NCBI RefSeq assembly: GCF_002013915.1
Contig: NZ_MBTF01000037.1
Coordinates: 124,001-188,000 of the forward strand
Origin: Mucilaginibacter pedocola
Lineage (GTDB): Bacteria > Bacteroidota > Bacteroidia > Sphingobacteriales > Sphingobacteriaceae
Reading direction: 5' to 3'
Length of the DNA stretch: 64,000 bases
The notes under the pieces were generated by a model. It was given only the letters and a program-made list of their open reading frames with translations. It did not search any database and was not told the origin of the DNA. Positions within the stretch are counted from its first letter, which is position 1. The number at the start of each line of letters is the position of its first letter. Made by a program: the position numbers and the translations under genes. Positions 8,737 to 19,800 of this stretch are shown piece after piece.

Positions 8737-11598
8737 ATGAAACGACTACTACTATTTTTATTGTTAACCATTTCGGGCTTTGCGGCATCGGCTGCTAATT
8801 TTACCATTACGCTTGGTAGCACAAGTTACACTAATTTGACAACGAATGGTGTAAGTGTTTTTTCGTCGGTAAGCAAAGGTTCTTTTGATTTTTATGACGA
8901 GTATGGGTTTATTTACAGCACAACATCCACTTCCCCCGTTTATAATAGCAGTTTCAAACTTAGGGTAGGTACTTCTTCCTATAGTGGAAATATTAGCACT
9001 TACATTTCCGGCCTTACCTCTGGCGTAAAATACTATGTTCGGTCCTACGTGAAGGACGGTTCAGATTATTATTATGGTGCGGTGAGCAATTTTACAACAC
9101 CTAAATCGCCGCAAAATATATATTTTTCCACAACCGCGAGTAAGGTATATGGCGATGCGGATTATAACCCGGGAGCAACAACCAGTAGTGGTTTATCCGT
9201 TAACTACAGTAGCAGCAATACCGCTGTTGCAACCGTAGTTAGTGGCATAATTCATATTGTAGGAGCGGGTAGTGCTACTATTACTGCCTCACAAACGGGG
9301 AATTCAAGCTACTTGGAGGCACCTCCAATGTCCCAAACATTAACTGTTAATAAGAAAGCCGTTACAGTAACTGCTGTTGCAGCCACTAAAACCTATGGAG
9401 ATGCCGACCCACTGCTCGCTTATACCAATACTGCTTTGGCAAATGGTGATATTTTTACGGGCGCATTGTCAAGAACTGCTGGCGAAACAACGGGCAATTA
9501 CGCGATAGGTATAGGTACCCTTGCTCCGGTTAATTCGGGCAATTACGCTATAACCTTCACAGGTGCCGACCTTACTATAGCGCCCAAAACGATAAACGTT
9601 ACGGCCAACATGCGCAAAAAACATTATGGCGACCCCGACCCGGCGTTCACTTACACTGCCGATGCATTACCCGAAGGCGTAGCTTTCACCGGCGAGTTGG
9701 TGCGCGAGCCCGGCCAAAATGCGGGTACTTATAAAATTATACAGGGCAGCCTGGCATTAGATGCCAATTATGCCATCAATTTTACCGGTAATGACTTTTA
9801 TATATCAGAAAGAAGGCTTGATATTACCGCCGATAATACAAAGAAATTTGCCGGGGGGGCAGATCCTGTTTTAACCTATACCATTAACGAGGGTAGCCTT
9901 TTGGCGGGCGATAACTTTAGCGGTTCATTGGAGCGCGAAGCCGGCGAAGAGCCGAACAGCTATGCCATAACCCAGGGTTCGTTAACTGCCGGTACAAATT
10001 ATAACATCACCTTTAACCCGGGGGTGTTCACTATCGAGCAAGAGGTTATCCCGGTAACGGTAAGTGCTGTAGCGGTTAGTAAAACGTTTGGCGATGCCGA
10101 TCCTGTTTTCACTTATACTAACGACCGTGGCCTTACCGAGGCGGACTTTAGCGGTGCATTAGACCGCGCACCTGGCGAAAATGCAGGTACGTATAAAATA
10201 GATGTAGGTACATTACAGATAACCAACCCTGCTTATAAACTGGTATTTGCCGGTGCCGACCTTACTATAGCGCCCAAAACGATAAACGTTACGGCCAACA
10301 TGCGCAAAAAACACTATGGCGACCCCGACCCGGCGTTCACTTACACTGCCGATGCATTACCCGAAGGCGTAGCTTTCACCGGCGAGTTGGTGCGCGAGCC
10401 CGGCCAAAATGCGGGTACTTATAAAATTATACAGGGCAGCCTGGCATTAGATGCCAATTATGCCATCAATTTTACCGGTAATAACTTAAATATAGTTCCG
10501 CTCGGGTTAACAGTAATTGCCGATGCGTTAGGCAAAATTGCAGGCGATGCCGATCCGGCGCTCACCTATGCAATTACCGATGGTAGCCTTATTGATGGCG
10601 ATGCTCTGGCAGGCGTCCTCGTACGCGAGCCGGGCGAGGAACCGGGCACTTACCGAATTGAGCAGGGTACACTTACAGCAGGTGCAAATTACAACCTGTA
10701 TTTTGAAAGTAATGTGTTTTCCATTGCGCCAAAGGTGCTGCCTCAACTCTCGGGTTTCTCGGCTTCTAAAGGTACTTTGGTTCCTGCTTTTGACCCCGCA
10801 GTAACAAATTATACACTCTTTTTAGGCAATGAAGTAAGCCGGGTGAGCTTTACCTTATTCGTGCCCGATATTTCCTACACTTTATCGAGCGGTGGAGGGC
10901 CACTGCCACCAAATTTGCCAACACCTACTATTCCATTCCCTGTTGGCACAACCACCATGGCCGCAACTGTAACAGCATCTAATGGCGCTAACCAAACCTA
11001 CTACATAAACGTAGTGCGTGCCGCATCATCAAATGCCGATCTGTCTAATTTAGCATTAACCGCGAATACTACGCTAAACCCGGAGTTTAACTCGTCGGTA
11101 ACCGACTACACCGCAATTACCAATTCAGATTTAATAGCGGTTGTGCCTTCTTTGAGCGATGCTACAGCCCGTGTTACTGTGAACGGGAGCAGCGTGCGCA
11201 ACGGCGACTATTCTTCACTTATTAGCTTACCTTTTGGCACAAGCACTATCCGGGTTGATGTGGAAGCTGCAGCCGGTAATATTAAAACTTACCGCATAGC
11301 CGTTACCCGTACTTTGTCGTCAGTTGCCGATCTGTGGTCGCTTACACCATCTTTAGGCACTATGTCGCCTGCAACGTTTGATAAAAATGTGTTAAAGTAT
11401 ACAGTTGTTGTACCAAACTCTGCAAGTAGCATTAAGTTTGATGCCTATGCCGACAAATACGCCACTATAAAGGTGAATGGCGCTTTACTGAATGCGAGCA
11501 ACCACCGATGCCATAACATTGCCTGTTGGTTCTACTATTGTAACCATGCAGGTAACCGCACAAGATGGCACTGTGAAAACCTACACTGTTACGGTTAA
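8737..11598 (+). CDS. Giant surface protein A, N-terminal fragment (MBG/cadherin-like repeats; frameshifted)
   Basis: ATG at 8737 begins a clear signal peptide (MKRLLLFLLLTISGFAASA); an upstream GTG at 8713 is in frame but less likely. After it come an Fn3-like segment (VKYYVRSYV), one bacterial Ig-like domain and six MBG repeats marked by YGDADP/YGDPDP-type motifs, then cadherin-like beta-sandwich repeats beginning at about residue 670. The frame is lost at about 11500: after ALLNAS the last 30 codons (NHRCHNIAC onward) are out of register. Dropping one A at 11500/11501 continues smoothly as ALLNASTTDAITLPVG into the next entry. The intact gene would span 8737-13225, about 1495 residues. As read, this product lacks its C-terminal sorting domain and would not be anchored by T9SS. 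Confidence 0.85.
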   Translation: MKRLLLFLLLTISGFAASAANFTITLGSTSYTNLTTNGVSVFSSVSKGSFDFYDEYGFIYSTTSTSPVYNSSFKLRVGTSSYSGNISTYISGLTSGVKYYVRSYVKDGSDYYYGAVSNFTTPKSPQNIYFSTTASKVYGDADYNPGATTSSGLSVNYSSSNTAVATVVSGIIHIVGAGSATITASQTGNSSYLEAPPMSQTLTVNKKAVTVTAVAATKTYGDADPLLAYTNTALANGDIFTGALSRTAGETTGNYAIGIGTLAPVNSGNYAITFTGADLTIAPKTINVTANMRKKHYGDPDPAFTYTADALPEGVAFTGELVREPGQNAGTYKIIQGSLALDANYAINFTGNDFYISERRLDITADNTKKFAGGADPVLTYTINEGSLLAGDNFSGSLEREAGEEPNSYAITQGSLTAGTNYNITFNPGVFTIEQEVIPVTVSAVAVSKTFGDADPVFTYTNDRGLTEADFSGALDRAPGENAGTYKIDVGTLQITNPAYKLVFAGADLTIAPKTINVTANMRKKHYGDPDPAFTYTADALPEGVAFTGELVREPGQNAGTYKIIQGSLALDANYAINFTGNNLNIVPLGLTVIADALGKIAGDADPALTYAITDGSLIDGDALAGVLVREPGEEPGTYRIEQGTLTAGANYNLYFESNVFSIAPKVLPQLSGFSASKGTLVPAFDPAVTNYTLFLGNEVSRVSFTLFVPDISYTLSSGGGPLPPNLPTPTIPFPVGTTTMAATVTASNGANQTYYINVVRAASSNADLSNLALTANTTLNPEFNSSVTDYTAITNSDLIAVVPSLSDATARVTVNGSSVRNGDYSSLISLPFGTSTIRVDVEAAAGNIKTYRIAVTRTLSSVADLWSLTPSLGTMSPATFDKNVLKYTVVVPNSASSIKFDAYADKYATIKVNGALLNASNHRCHNIACWFYYCNHAGNRTRWHCENLHCYG
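9562..9792 (+). repeat. 231-bp direct repeat in surface protein A, copy 1
   Basis: This segment encodes one MBG domain and is repeated 690 bp downstream (10252-10482) with a single silent difference, T at 9624 versus C at 10314. The near identity contrasts with the strong divergence of the other four MBG units in the same gene, so it is a recent duplication or gene conversion. Confidence 0.95.
10252..10482 (+). repeat. 231-bp direct repeat in surface protein A, copy 2
   Basis: Second copy of the MBG-domain repeat at 9562-9792, identical except for one silent base. Both copies are in frame, so recombination between them would delete or add exactly 230 codons without breaking the gene. Confidence 0.95.
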
Positions 11599-13225
11599 GC
11601 GTGCAAGCTCATCGTTGGCTACACTGTCAAGCCTTTCTCTTACAGAGCCATCGGTTGTGAGGATAAATACCACCTCAGGCCCCGGCGATTATAATTCAAC
11701 CGCTAAGGTATCTGCGTCAACAAATACAATTCGTTTAGTGCCTGTAGCTTCAGATCCCGGCGCAACTATCAGGGTTAACGGCGCAATAACAGCCAGCGGT
11801 GCAACATCTGCCCCGGTAACGCTAAATGCCGATTCTACCTTTATAACCGTACAGGTAACAGCAAGCAACAACACCAAAGTTAAAAGGTATGTGGTTAAAA
11901 TAACCAAAGAACCGGCCTCGGCAGTGGCTTCGTTAAGCAAGCTTTCGCTTGTAGAACCGGATGCTGTGCGGGTAAATACTACCACAGGCCCCGGCGACTA
12001 TAACTCAACTGCAAAGGTAGCTGCATCAGTAAGCAGCATAAAGGTGGTACCCGTGGCTACCGATGCCGGCGCAATGATAACAGTTAATGGCACAGTAACG
12101 GCAAGTGGTGCAACATCTGCTCCTGTAACGCTAAACGCCGATTCTACATTCATTACCGTTAAAGTTACGGCCGCCAATAAAGTTACCGTTAGAACCTATG
12201 TAGTGAAGATAACCAAAGAACCGGCCTCTGCCGTAGCTACTTTAAGCAAGCTTTATTTGGTAGAGCCTGCCGTTACAAAAACCAACACAAGCAGCGGCCC
12301 GGGCGATCATAACTCTACCGCATCGGTTAAATCAACAACCAATAGTATTAAAGTAGTTGCCGAAGCAGCCGACCCGGGCGCTACTATAAGGGTTAACGGC
12401 GCGGTAACCGCCAGTGGCATTGCATCGGCCCCGGTTGCGCTTAACACCGGCGATAACACCATCAGGGTGGAGGTAACTGCTGCAAATAATACTACCGTTA
12501 AAACCTATGTTATAACGGTAACCAAAGAGCCTGCGCCGGTGCAACTTTCGGCTGTGGCAACCCTAAGCAAGCTTTACCTGGTATCACCCGCGGTTACAAA
12601 AACCAATGTAAGCAGTGGCCCGGCAGACCATAACGCTGTAGCCAGTGTATCGGCCACTACCAAAACAATTAAGGTGGTAGCTGTGGCAACTGATAGTACT
12701 GCAACCATCCGTATCAATGGCGTAATTACTCCAAGTGGCGCGGTTTCGGCACCGGTAACTTTAAATGCCGGCGATAACACTATTAACATAGTTACAACTG
12801 CACAAAATGGCACCACTACAAGCAGCTGGGCTATAATAGTAACCAAAGCTAAGCCACCGGTTATAGCAGCCATAAACAACCGTAACGGCCAGGTTGATAT
12901 ACTGCAAAAAACAGAGCCTTTAACAACCGAAACCCTGCCCGAAGCCATTACAGTTAAACAAGCTGTATCGCCAAACGGCGACGGTATTAACGACCGCTTC
13001 ACTATTGAGGGTATCACAGCCTTCCCCGAGAACGTAGTGCGCGTAATGAACCGTAACGGCGATGTGGTATACGAGGCTAAAGGTTACGATAACCTGGGTA
13101 CTGCCTTTGACGGGCGCAGCAGCAACGGCACCATGCAGCAACCCGGTACTTACTTCTACGCAATAGAATATAAAAAAGGAGCAGAGATATTAAGAAAAAC
13201 CGGTTACCTTGTATTGAAGTACTAA
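11492..13225 (+). CDS. Giant surface protein A, C-terminal fragment with T9SS type B sorting domain
   Basis: This 577-codon frame is the continuation of the gene starting at 8737, shifted by one base. It has no signal peptide, and its first ATG falls by chance inside the overlap, so it is not an independent gene. It contains four cadherin-like beta-sandwich repeats of the LSKLYLVEPAV subtype, then an acidic linker and the gliding-motility C-terminal domain (SPNGDGINDRF, VRVMNRNGDVVYEAKGYDN, GTYFYAIEYK, ending KTGYLVLKY). That domain directs secretion through the type IX system and surface attachment. The same C-terminus occurs in the two following giant genes with about 85-90 per cent DNA similarity by eye. 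A terminator hairpin follows at 13336. Confidence 0.85.
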   Translation: MRATTDAITLPVGSTIVTMQVTAQDGTVKTYTVTVKRASSSLATLSSLSLTEPSVVRINTTSGPGDYNSTAKVSASTNTIRLVPVASDPGATIRVNGAITASGATSAPVTLNADSTFITVQVTASNNTKVKRYVVKITKEPASAVASLSKLSLVEPDAVRVNTTTGPGDYNSTAKVAASVSSIKVVPVATDAGAMITVNGTVTASGATSAPVTLNADSTFITVKVTAANKVTVRTYVVKITKEPASAVATLSKLYLVEPAVTKTNTSSGPGDHNSTASVKSTTNSIKVVAEAADPGATIRVNGAVTASGIASAPVALNTGDNTIRVEVTAANNTTVKTYVITVTKEPAPVQLSAVATLSKLYLVSPAVTKTNVSSGPADHNAVASVSATTKTIKVVAVATDSTATIRINGVITPSGAVSAPVTLNAGDNTINIVTTAQNGTTTSSWAIIVTKAKPPVIAAINNRNGQVDILQKTEPLTTETLPEAITVKQAVSPNGDGINDRFTIEGITAFPENVVRVMNRNGDVVYEAKGYDNLGTAFDGRSSNGTMQQPGTYFYAIEYKKGAEILRKTGYLVLKY

Positions 13226-13888
13226 GTTGAGCATTGGGGGGCTAAATGCCGCAACTTAGAAAGCAGAGCTGCTACGGGCCTGCTTTAAGGAAAAGACAGA
13301 AACGACTGTAAACCCTAATTATACTATACCGGTAAGCCGCCTTGCGAAAGCAGGGCGGCTTTTTATTTTGCTACCCGCCCCGAAAAAAGCTGAACACACC
13401 CTTATAATTAGGGTGAATTTAGCCTGCTAATGGCAAGTAATATTAAATAATATTGAAGGCGAAAAGTGCGTGTGGTTTTAATGCGGGTTGCTTAAACGTA
13501 TGTTTTGTTCGAATGTTGTCCAAATGGTGCGTTTTAGAGATAACAGGAATGTGTTTTTCGGCTATGTCGACACTTTGTATACACTTTAGATAGCGTTTGT
13601 CTTATTAATTAAATGTTTATTTGCATAATAATTATCAATTATAAATACCGAAGTAATTTATTTACAGCTTGATGTAATAAATAACTCGGCAACCTATAGT
13701 TAATATCACAGTTATAAAATATGGAGATACCTCTACTTTTCAGTAGCCCTTCTTGTTTATACGATCATGTTCCCGTTGCGGTGCACATAGCCCCTTTGTG
13801 CCGTTACATATTACCTTGCCGCTGCCCCAAGTAGAAATTAATAGCCAATTATATACCTTATTTCCCCAATTAATTTAAACCCGGTTAA
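13226..13888. other. 663-bp intergenic region between giant surface genes A and B
   Basis: It holds the terminator of gene A (13336-13369) and then about 500 bp of A/T-rich DNA without a credible reading frame. No good match to a TTTG/TAnnTTTG promoter pair was found, though a promoter for the 8.2-kb gene B must be expected here. A long 5' leader is possible. Confidence 0.5.
13336..13369 (+). terminator. Rho-independent terminator of surface gene A
   Basis: A 10-bp stem GCCGCCTTGC/GCAGGGCGGC (one G-T pair) is closed by a GAAA tetraloop and followed by TTTTTATTTT. The hairpin and its upstream flank resemble the terminator behind gene B at 22203, so the terminator appears to have been duplicated with the gene. 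Confidence 0.9.
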
Positions 13889-16800
13889 ATGAAAAAACTA
13901 TTACTCCTGGTCGTGCTTATCATGTCATCGTTGTTTGCTTCGGCGCAACTGCATTTTACAGATTTTGAAACCGCTACGAACAAAGCATTCTCGTTCACTT
14001 CCGACGGGCAGGTGTTTAACATCACATCGGTGGGTACAACTTTTTTTATACAGGCCGGTTACCCAACCACCGGCTGGAGCGGTATTAAAAGAGATAATAA
14101 GTACATCGACAATAGCGGTACTGCGGGTATAAACAAGCAATGCGACTTCACCATCAGTAGCGCGGCGGGCTTTAGGCTGCATAGTTTTTGGCTGTACGTA
14201 TCAACCAGTAATCTGGCAAAAAACACTTACGGCGAGGTTACTATTATCGGGTATTCTAATGGCGTTCAACAATTCAGCGTTACCAAAGTTGGTGACTGGA
14301 CCAGCAACGAAAGTAACCCTACCAATGGCTATACTTATTTCGATTTTAAAACTTTTGGCGGGAAAAACGTTACCGGCATAAATATAGATGCGGTAAAAAT
14401 ACAAACGAGTAGGGAGATATCTTATATAGGGTTAGATGCCTTTACCTGGTCTGATACTAAAGAACCTGCCAATTTAGCTACAGGGGGTGTTTCAACTATT
14501 ACCAACTCAAGCGCTGCGCTAACATCTACAGTTAATAATGTAGGTAAACCGGTAGCTACCGAGTATGGTGTGGTTTACGGAACCGCTTTTAACCCGACTA
14601 CCGCCAACTCGAAGGTAACGAACACCGGCGCCATTGTAACAGGGCAATATACTGCCACAATAAACGGCCTTACACCCGGTGTTACTTATTATGCAAGGCC
14701 TTATGCCGTTAACGAGACCGGCACAGCATACGGTACAACTACAAGCTTTACCACTAAAAAAGACCAAACCATCACCTTTGCGCCAACAGCCACCAAAACC
14801 TATGGCGGTGCCGATTTCGACCCTGCAGCAAGCGTACCGGGTGCGCTTCCGATAACCTATACCAGCAGCGACCCTACTATAGCTTCGATAGTTAATAACA
14901 AAGTGCACATTATAAAAGCAGGCACGGTAACTATTACGGCATCGCAGCCGGGTAACGCTGCTTACATGCCCGCAGAAAATGTATCGCAAACCTTAACCAT
15001 TGATAAGGCGGTGCTTACCTATACAGCAAACGCGGCCAGCCGCAACTATAACCAGGCTGACCCGGCATTTAGCGGAACCCTTAGTGGCTTTGTTAACGGT
15101 GATAACGAAGCTACGGCCACAACGGGCACTATAGTTTACTCTACAACTGCTAATTCAACGTCTCCGGCAGGTGCAATCTATCCAATTGCCGGTAGCGGGT
15201 TATCGGCCGCCAACTACATCTTTGCGCAGGCTGTCGGCAATGCAAATGCCTTTACCATTAACAAAGGCGTTGTTACTTACAAAGTAACACAGGTAACCAG
15301 GCCATACGGGCAGGATAACCCAACGTTCGCGGTAACGTATACCGGCCTTGCCAACGGCGAAACCATTGAGCAGGCAGTGGGCAGTGAAATTATTTTTTCA
15401 TCGGTAGCCGATAAATCAAGCCTGCCCGGTGTTTATGCGGTAACAACCCCGGCGATATCGGCAGCGAACTATACTTTTGTTCCCTACCCGGGTAATCCGA
15501 ATGCACTAATTGTAAAAAAAGCAGAGTTAACCTTTGTGGCCCAACCGGCAACCAGGCAATACGGTGACCCTAACCCGCCTTTAACAGGTAAGCTGGTAGG
15601 GTTTGTGAACGGCGATACCCAGGAAAATTCTACCGTTGGTTTTGCAACGTACTATGGGTCTCCTACCGAAAGAAGCCCTGTGGGTAACTACAGCATAACC
15701 GGCTTAAGTTTATTATCTTCAAAATACACATTTGTGCAAGCGCCCGAAAACAGCACAGCGCTTACCATCACAAAACGTGCCTTATATTATACCGCCAAAC
15801 CGTTTAGCCGCGCTTTTAATACTACCCCCGGCACTGCTTTAACAGGCACTTTAACCGGTTTTGCCAACTACGATACCCAGGCCAATGCCACTACCGGTAC
15901 ACTAACCTTCAGTGCCGATGTAGATATTAATAGCCCCGTTGGTACTTATGCTATCACGGGTTCGGGAGTTAGTGCAACCAACTACGATATACAGCAAGCG
16001 GCCTCCAATGCTTCGGCTTATTCTATTTACCTTTCAAGCAATGGTAATTTAAGCAATTTGGTAGCCAGCGAGGGTACTTTATCGCCGGTATTTGCACCCG
16101 AAACTAACAGCTACACCATTAGTGTGCCTAATACGGTAAGTAGCATAACACTTACCCCAACCTTATCAGATGCTAATGCACAGGTTAAAGTAAACGATGC
16201 AGAGGTTACATCGGGTAGCCCTTCGCAGGTTATTGCACTGGCCGTTGGCGATAACGCTATTCACGTTAACGTTACCGCGCAGGATGGTACCACTACCAAC
16301 CCATACACGGTTACGGTAAACCGCCCACCATCTTCGGATGCCTCGCTTAGTGCCCTTGCTGTGGGTGGCACGGGCGTATCGGTAAGCCAGGACCCGAATC
16401 TGAGTAATCGTTTTACAGGCACGGTAGCTAAGGATATAACATCATACACCGTTACGGCAACGGTGAATGAGCCGAACGCAAAATTATATATAGATGGCAC
16501 GCTGGCTACTTCGGGCAACACGGTTACACTTCCGCTCGCAAAAGGCGATAACTCTGTGGTTGTTGACGTACTTGCGCAAGATGGCGTGACTCACCAGTAC
16601 CAGTATATTTACATTACAAGGGCTTTCTCTGATATCAAAACCCTGGCATCGCTTAATGTTAGTGCTGGCGCATTAGACCCTGTTTTCAACAGTAATGTAG
16701 ACACGTACACACTTGCGGTAAGCAATACTACCCCCTCGGTAGTGTTCACAGCGGTATCGACCGATACCTTGGCTACTTTATCGCAGGATGGTTTACCTTT

Positions 16801-19800
16801 TGTCTCATCGTTCACCAAACAATTGCCCGTTGGTATTACCAACTTCCCATTAACGGTAAGGGCAGAGAATGGTGATTTTAAAACCTACGACATTACCGTA
16901 ACCCGTGCCGTATCTACCGATGCCACATTGGCTACTTTGGGTATCAATACCACAACAGGCGCAATAGAAACATTCGACCCGGCAACGCTTACTTATAACA
17001 CTACCGTTGCTTATAATGTTAATACCCTGCAGCTTAAACCTGTGGCTACTAACGATGCCGCAACCATCAAAGTGAACGGCGTTCCGCTTAACCCGGTTAA
17101 CGGTTATACTTACACCTTCAATTATTTTTCGTCGCCCGAAACTATACAGATAGAAGTTACCGCAGGCGATGGCTCTACTACCCAAACTTACAACGTAGTG
17201 GTAACCCGCGAGATGTCTGACAATAACCTGTTGGCCAACCTGGAGGTTACCGACCTTACCAATAACTTTACCATCTCTCCGGATTTCGACCCCAATGTTG
17301 ATACCTACAACCTGGCCATTACCGACCCGGGCGTACAATTCATTTACGTAAAGCCAACCAAAGGCGAAAGCCACCAGGAAGTGAGGGTAAATTATGGCGC
17401 GGCATTAGTTAGCGGCGGCCTGCAAAGCGTAAACCTCAACAGTGGCCCTAATACTATAGGCGTGCGCGTACGATCGCACCAGGGTACCGCGAAACTCTAC
17501 ACTATTAATGTAACCCGCGCATATTCGGCGGTAGCTGATATGAGCTACCTTACCTTGAGCCAAAACGTAACCGGCGGTTTCTCGCAGTTCTTTAACAATA
17601 TTACCGATACCATTACCACCAGCGTGCCAAACAGTATCGATTCGTTGTCGATAGCTCCCGGCCCGGCAGATGCAGGTGCTTCATCTACAGTGAACGATTA
17701 CCCCGTACCGTACGACCAGGCGAGCCCTAAAATGGCATTGGCAGCGGGCAGCAATTCATTTAAAATTGGCGTTATCTCTGCCGATAAGAGCGCTACTAAA
17801 TACTACACTTTAGTAATAAACAGGCTGCCATTTACCGACGTTACGCTCAGCGGTTTAACCGGCGATAAAGGTATATTCAACTACCCCTTCTCTCCCGAGC
17901 GCACAAGCTACAACGTAACCGTTGGCAGTGCCGACGAGTATTTTACACTTACACCTGTGGCTAATTCGGCTAATGCAGTAGTAACGGTAAATAACGATAC
18001 TATTAGTGTTGCCCACCCAAGTTACACCAATACTTATCCGCTTAACGAGTTCGGTAACACGTTATTCCGTACGGTGGTAAAAGCTGCCGATGGTGTAACC
18101 AGCAAAACTTACAGCGTAAGGGTAACGCGCCAAAGTGCGGATGTTGCCGCACTTAGCGGTATCGGTTTAAGCAGTGGTTCGGTATCACCGGCATTCACCG
18201 CTGCCAATAACAGTTATTCGGCATCTGTTGGCTACGAGGTTTCGAGCATCAACTTTACGCCAAAAAGCGCCGAAGCAAGCGCTGTGGTTACGGTAACTGC
18301 CAATGGTAATACAACATCCATTAATGGCAGCACGCCTTATGCAGCAGTTGCGCTGGCCTTAGGCGAGAACGTAATTACTTCTACCGTTGCATCGTTAGAT
18401 GGTAACAGTACCCAAACTTACACAGTAACCGTGGTACGTGGTAATCCATCAGCAGATGCTACCTTGGCCAACCTGGGCGTTAACTCGCGCCTGTTAGACC
18501 AGGCCTTTGATAGTGCTACACAAAACTATACCCTTGCGGTTCCATATTCGGCCGGTAGCCTTGGCCTTGCTCCCACAGCTACCGATGCACATGCCACTAT
18601 CAAGATCAATGGTAACGACTACACCCCGGGGCCTGCGCTTAATTTCTGGCTGAGTGCAAGTTCCACACCTTTTACAATAGCCGTTACCGCACAGGATGGT
18701 ACAACAACCAAAACTTATACACTTGTTGCCAATAAACAACCCGCACATACCGACGCTACCCTGGCAAGCCTGTCGGTTGAGGGTGTAGCGCTAAGCCCGG
18801 TATTTGCCCCGGAAACAACTTCGTATACCGCTACTGTTGACGAGGCTGTTACATCGGCACGCGTTTTTGCGGCCGTTAACGATGCTTACGCTCACGCCAC
18901 TATCAATTATTTGCCTATCGATACATTATCTAACGGCTTACTTGTGCCGTTGAACGTAGGCCTTAATACCGTTACGGTAAGGTCGCGGGCAGAAGATAAC
19001 ACCACTAAAACTTATACCGTTACCATAAGGCGTGGTGCTGCACCAAACGTTAACCTGGCATCTATAACCACAAGTGTTGGTACCTTAGATCCGGTTTTCG
19101 ATCCGGAAACAACTGAGTATATGGTGGCTTTGGCAGATACTGTTAACGAGTTTGATATCAGCGCAAACACTGCCGACCCTAATGCGCAACTGGCCATTTA
19201 TGGCGAGAGCAGAGCCTCGGGAGCACCAATAACCCTGTCTCCAAACTCGGGCGACAACATTATAGATGTTAAGGTTACTTCTGCAGATGGTACTGCAAGC
19301 AAAACCTATAATGTTAATTTCAAAAAAGCGTTATCGGGCAATGCTAACCTTGCCGGTGTGTTTTTAGTAAGCGGAAGCGACTTTTTAGAACTACCCGACT
19401 TTGACCCGGCAGTTTATAACTACACCGTTGATGTGCCCAATGCAGTGGAATATGGAGAAATGTACCCATACCCGCAAGCCGGCGGTGTTAGCATGACGAT
19501 CAACGGAGCAAATACCGACTACGTAACCTCCGCCCTGAACGAAGGCGATAACATTTTTGTAATTGTTGTTACATCCGAAAACGGTAATGCTACCAAAACG
19601 TATACCATCAACATCAAACGTGCATTCTCAACAAAAGCTAACCTTGCTTCGTTGATAACGACGATAGGTACTTTAGAACCCATATTTAATGCAGATACGC
19701 TTAATTATATGGTTCAGTTAAATTCGGGGGAGAATATGATAAGCATAGCGGCTATACCGGCCGATCCAAACGCTACTGTAAATGTTAACTATAGCGGTGG

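Noticed and set aside
11492..13225. Independent gene starting at ATG 11492
   Set aside because: No signal peptide, begins mid-domain, and reads on perfectly from the upstream gene if one base is removed.
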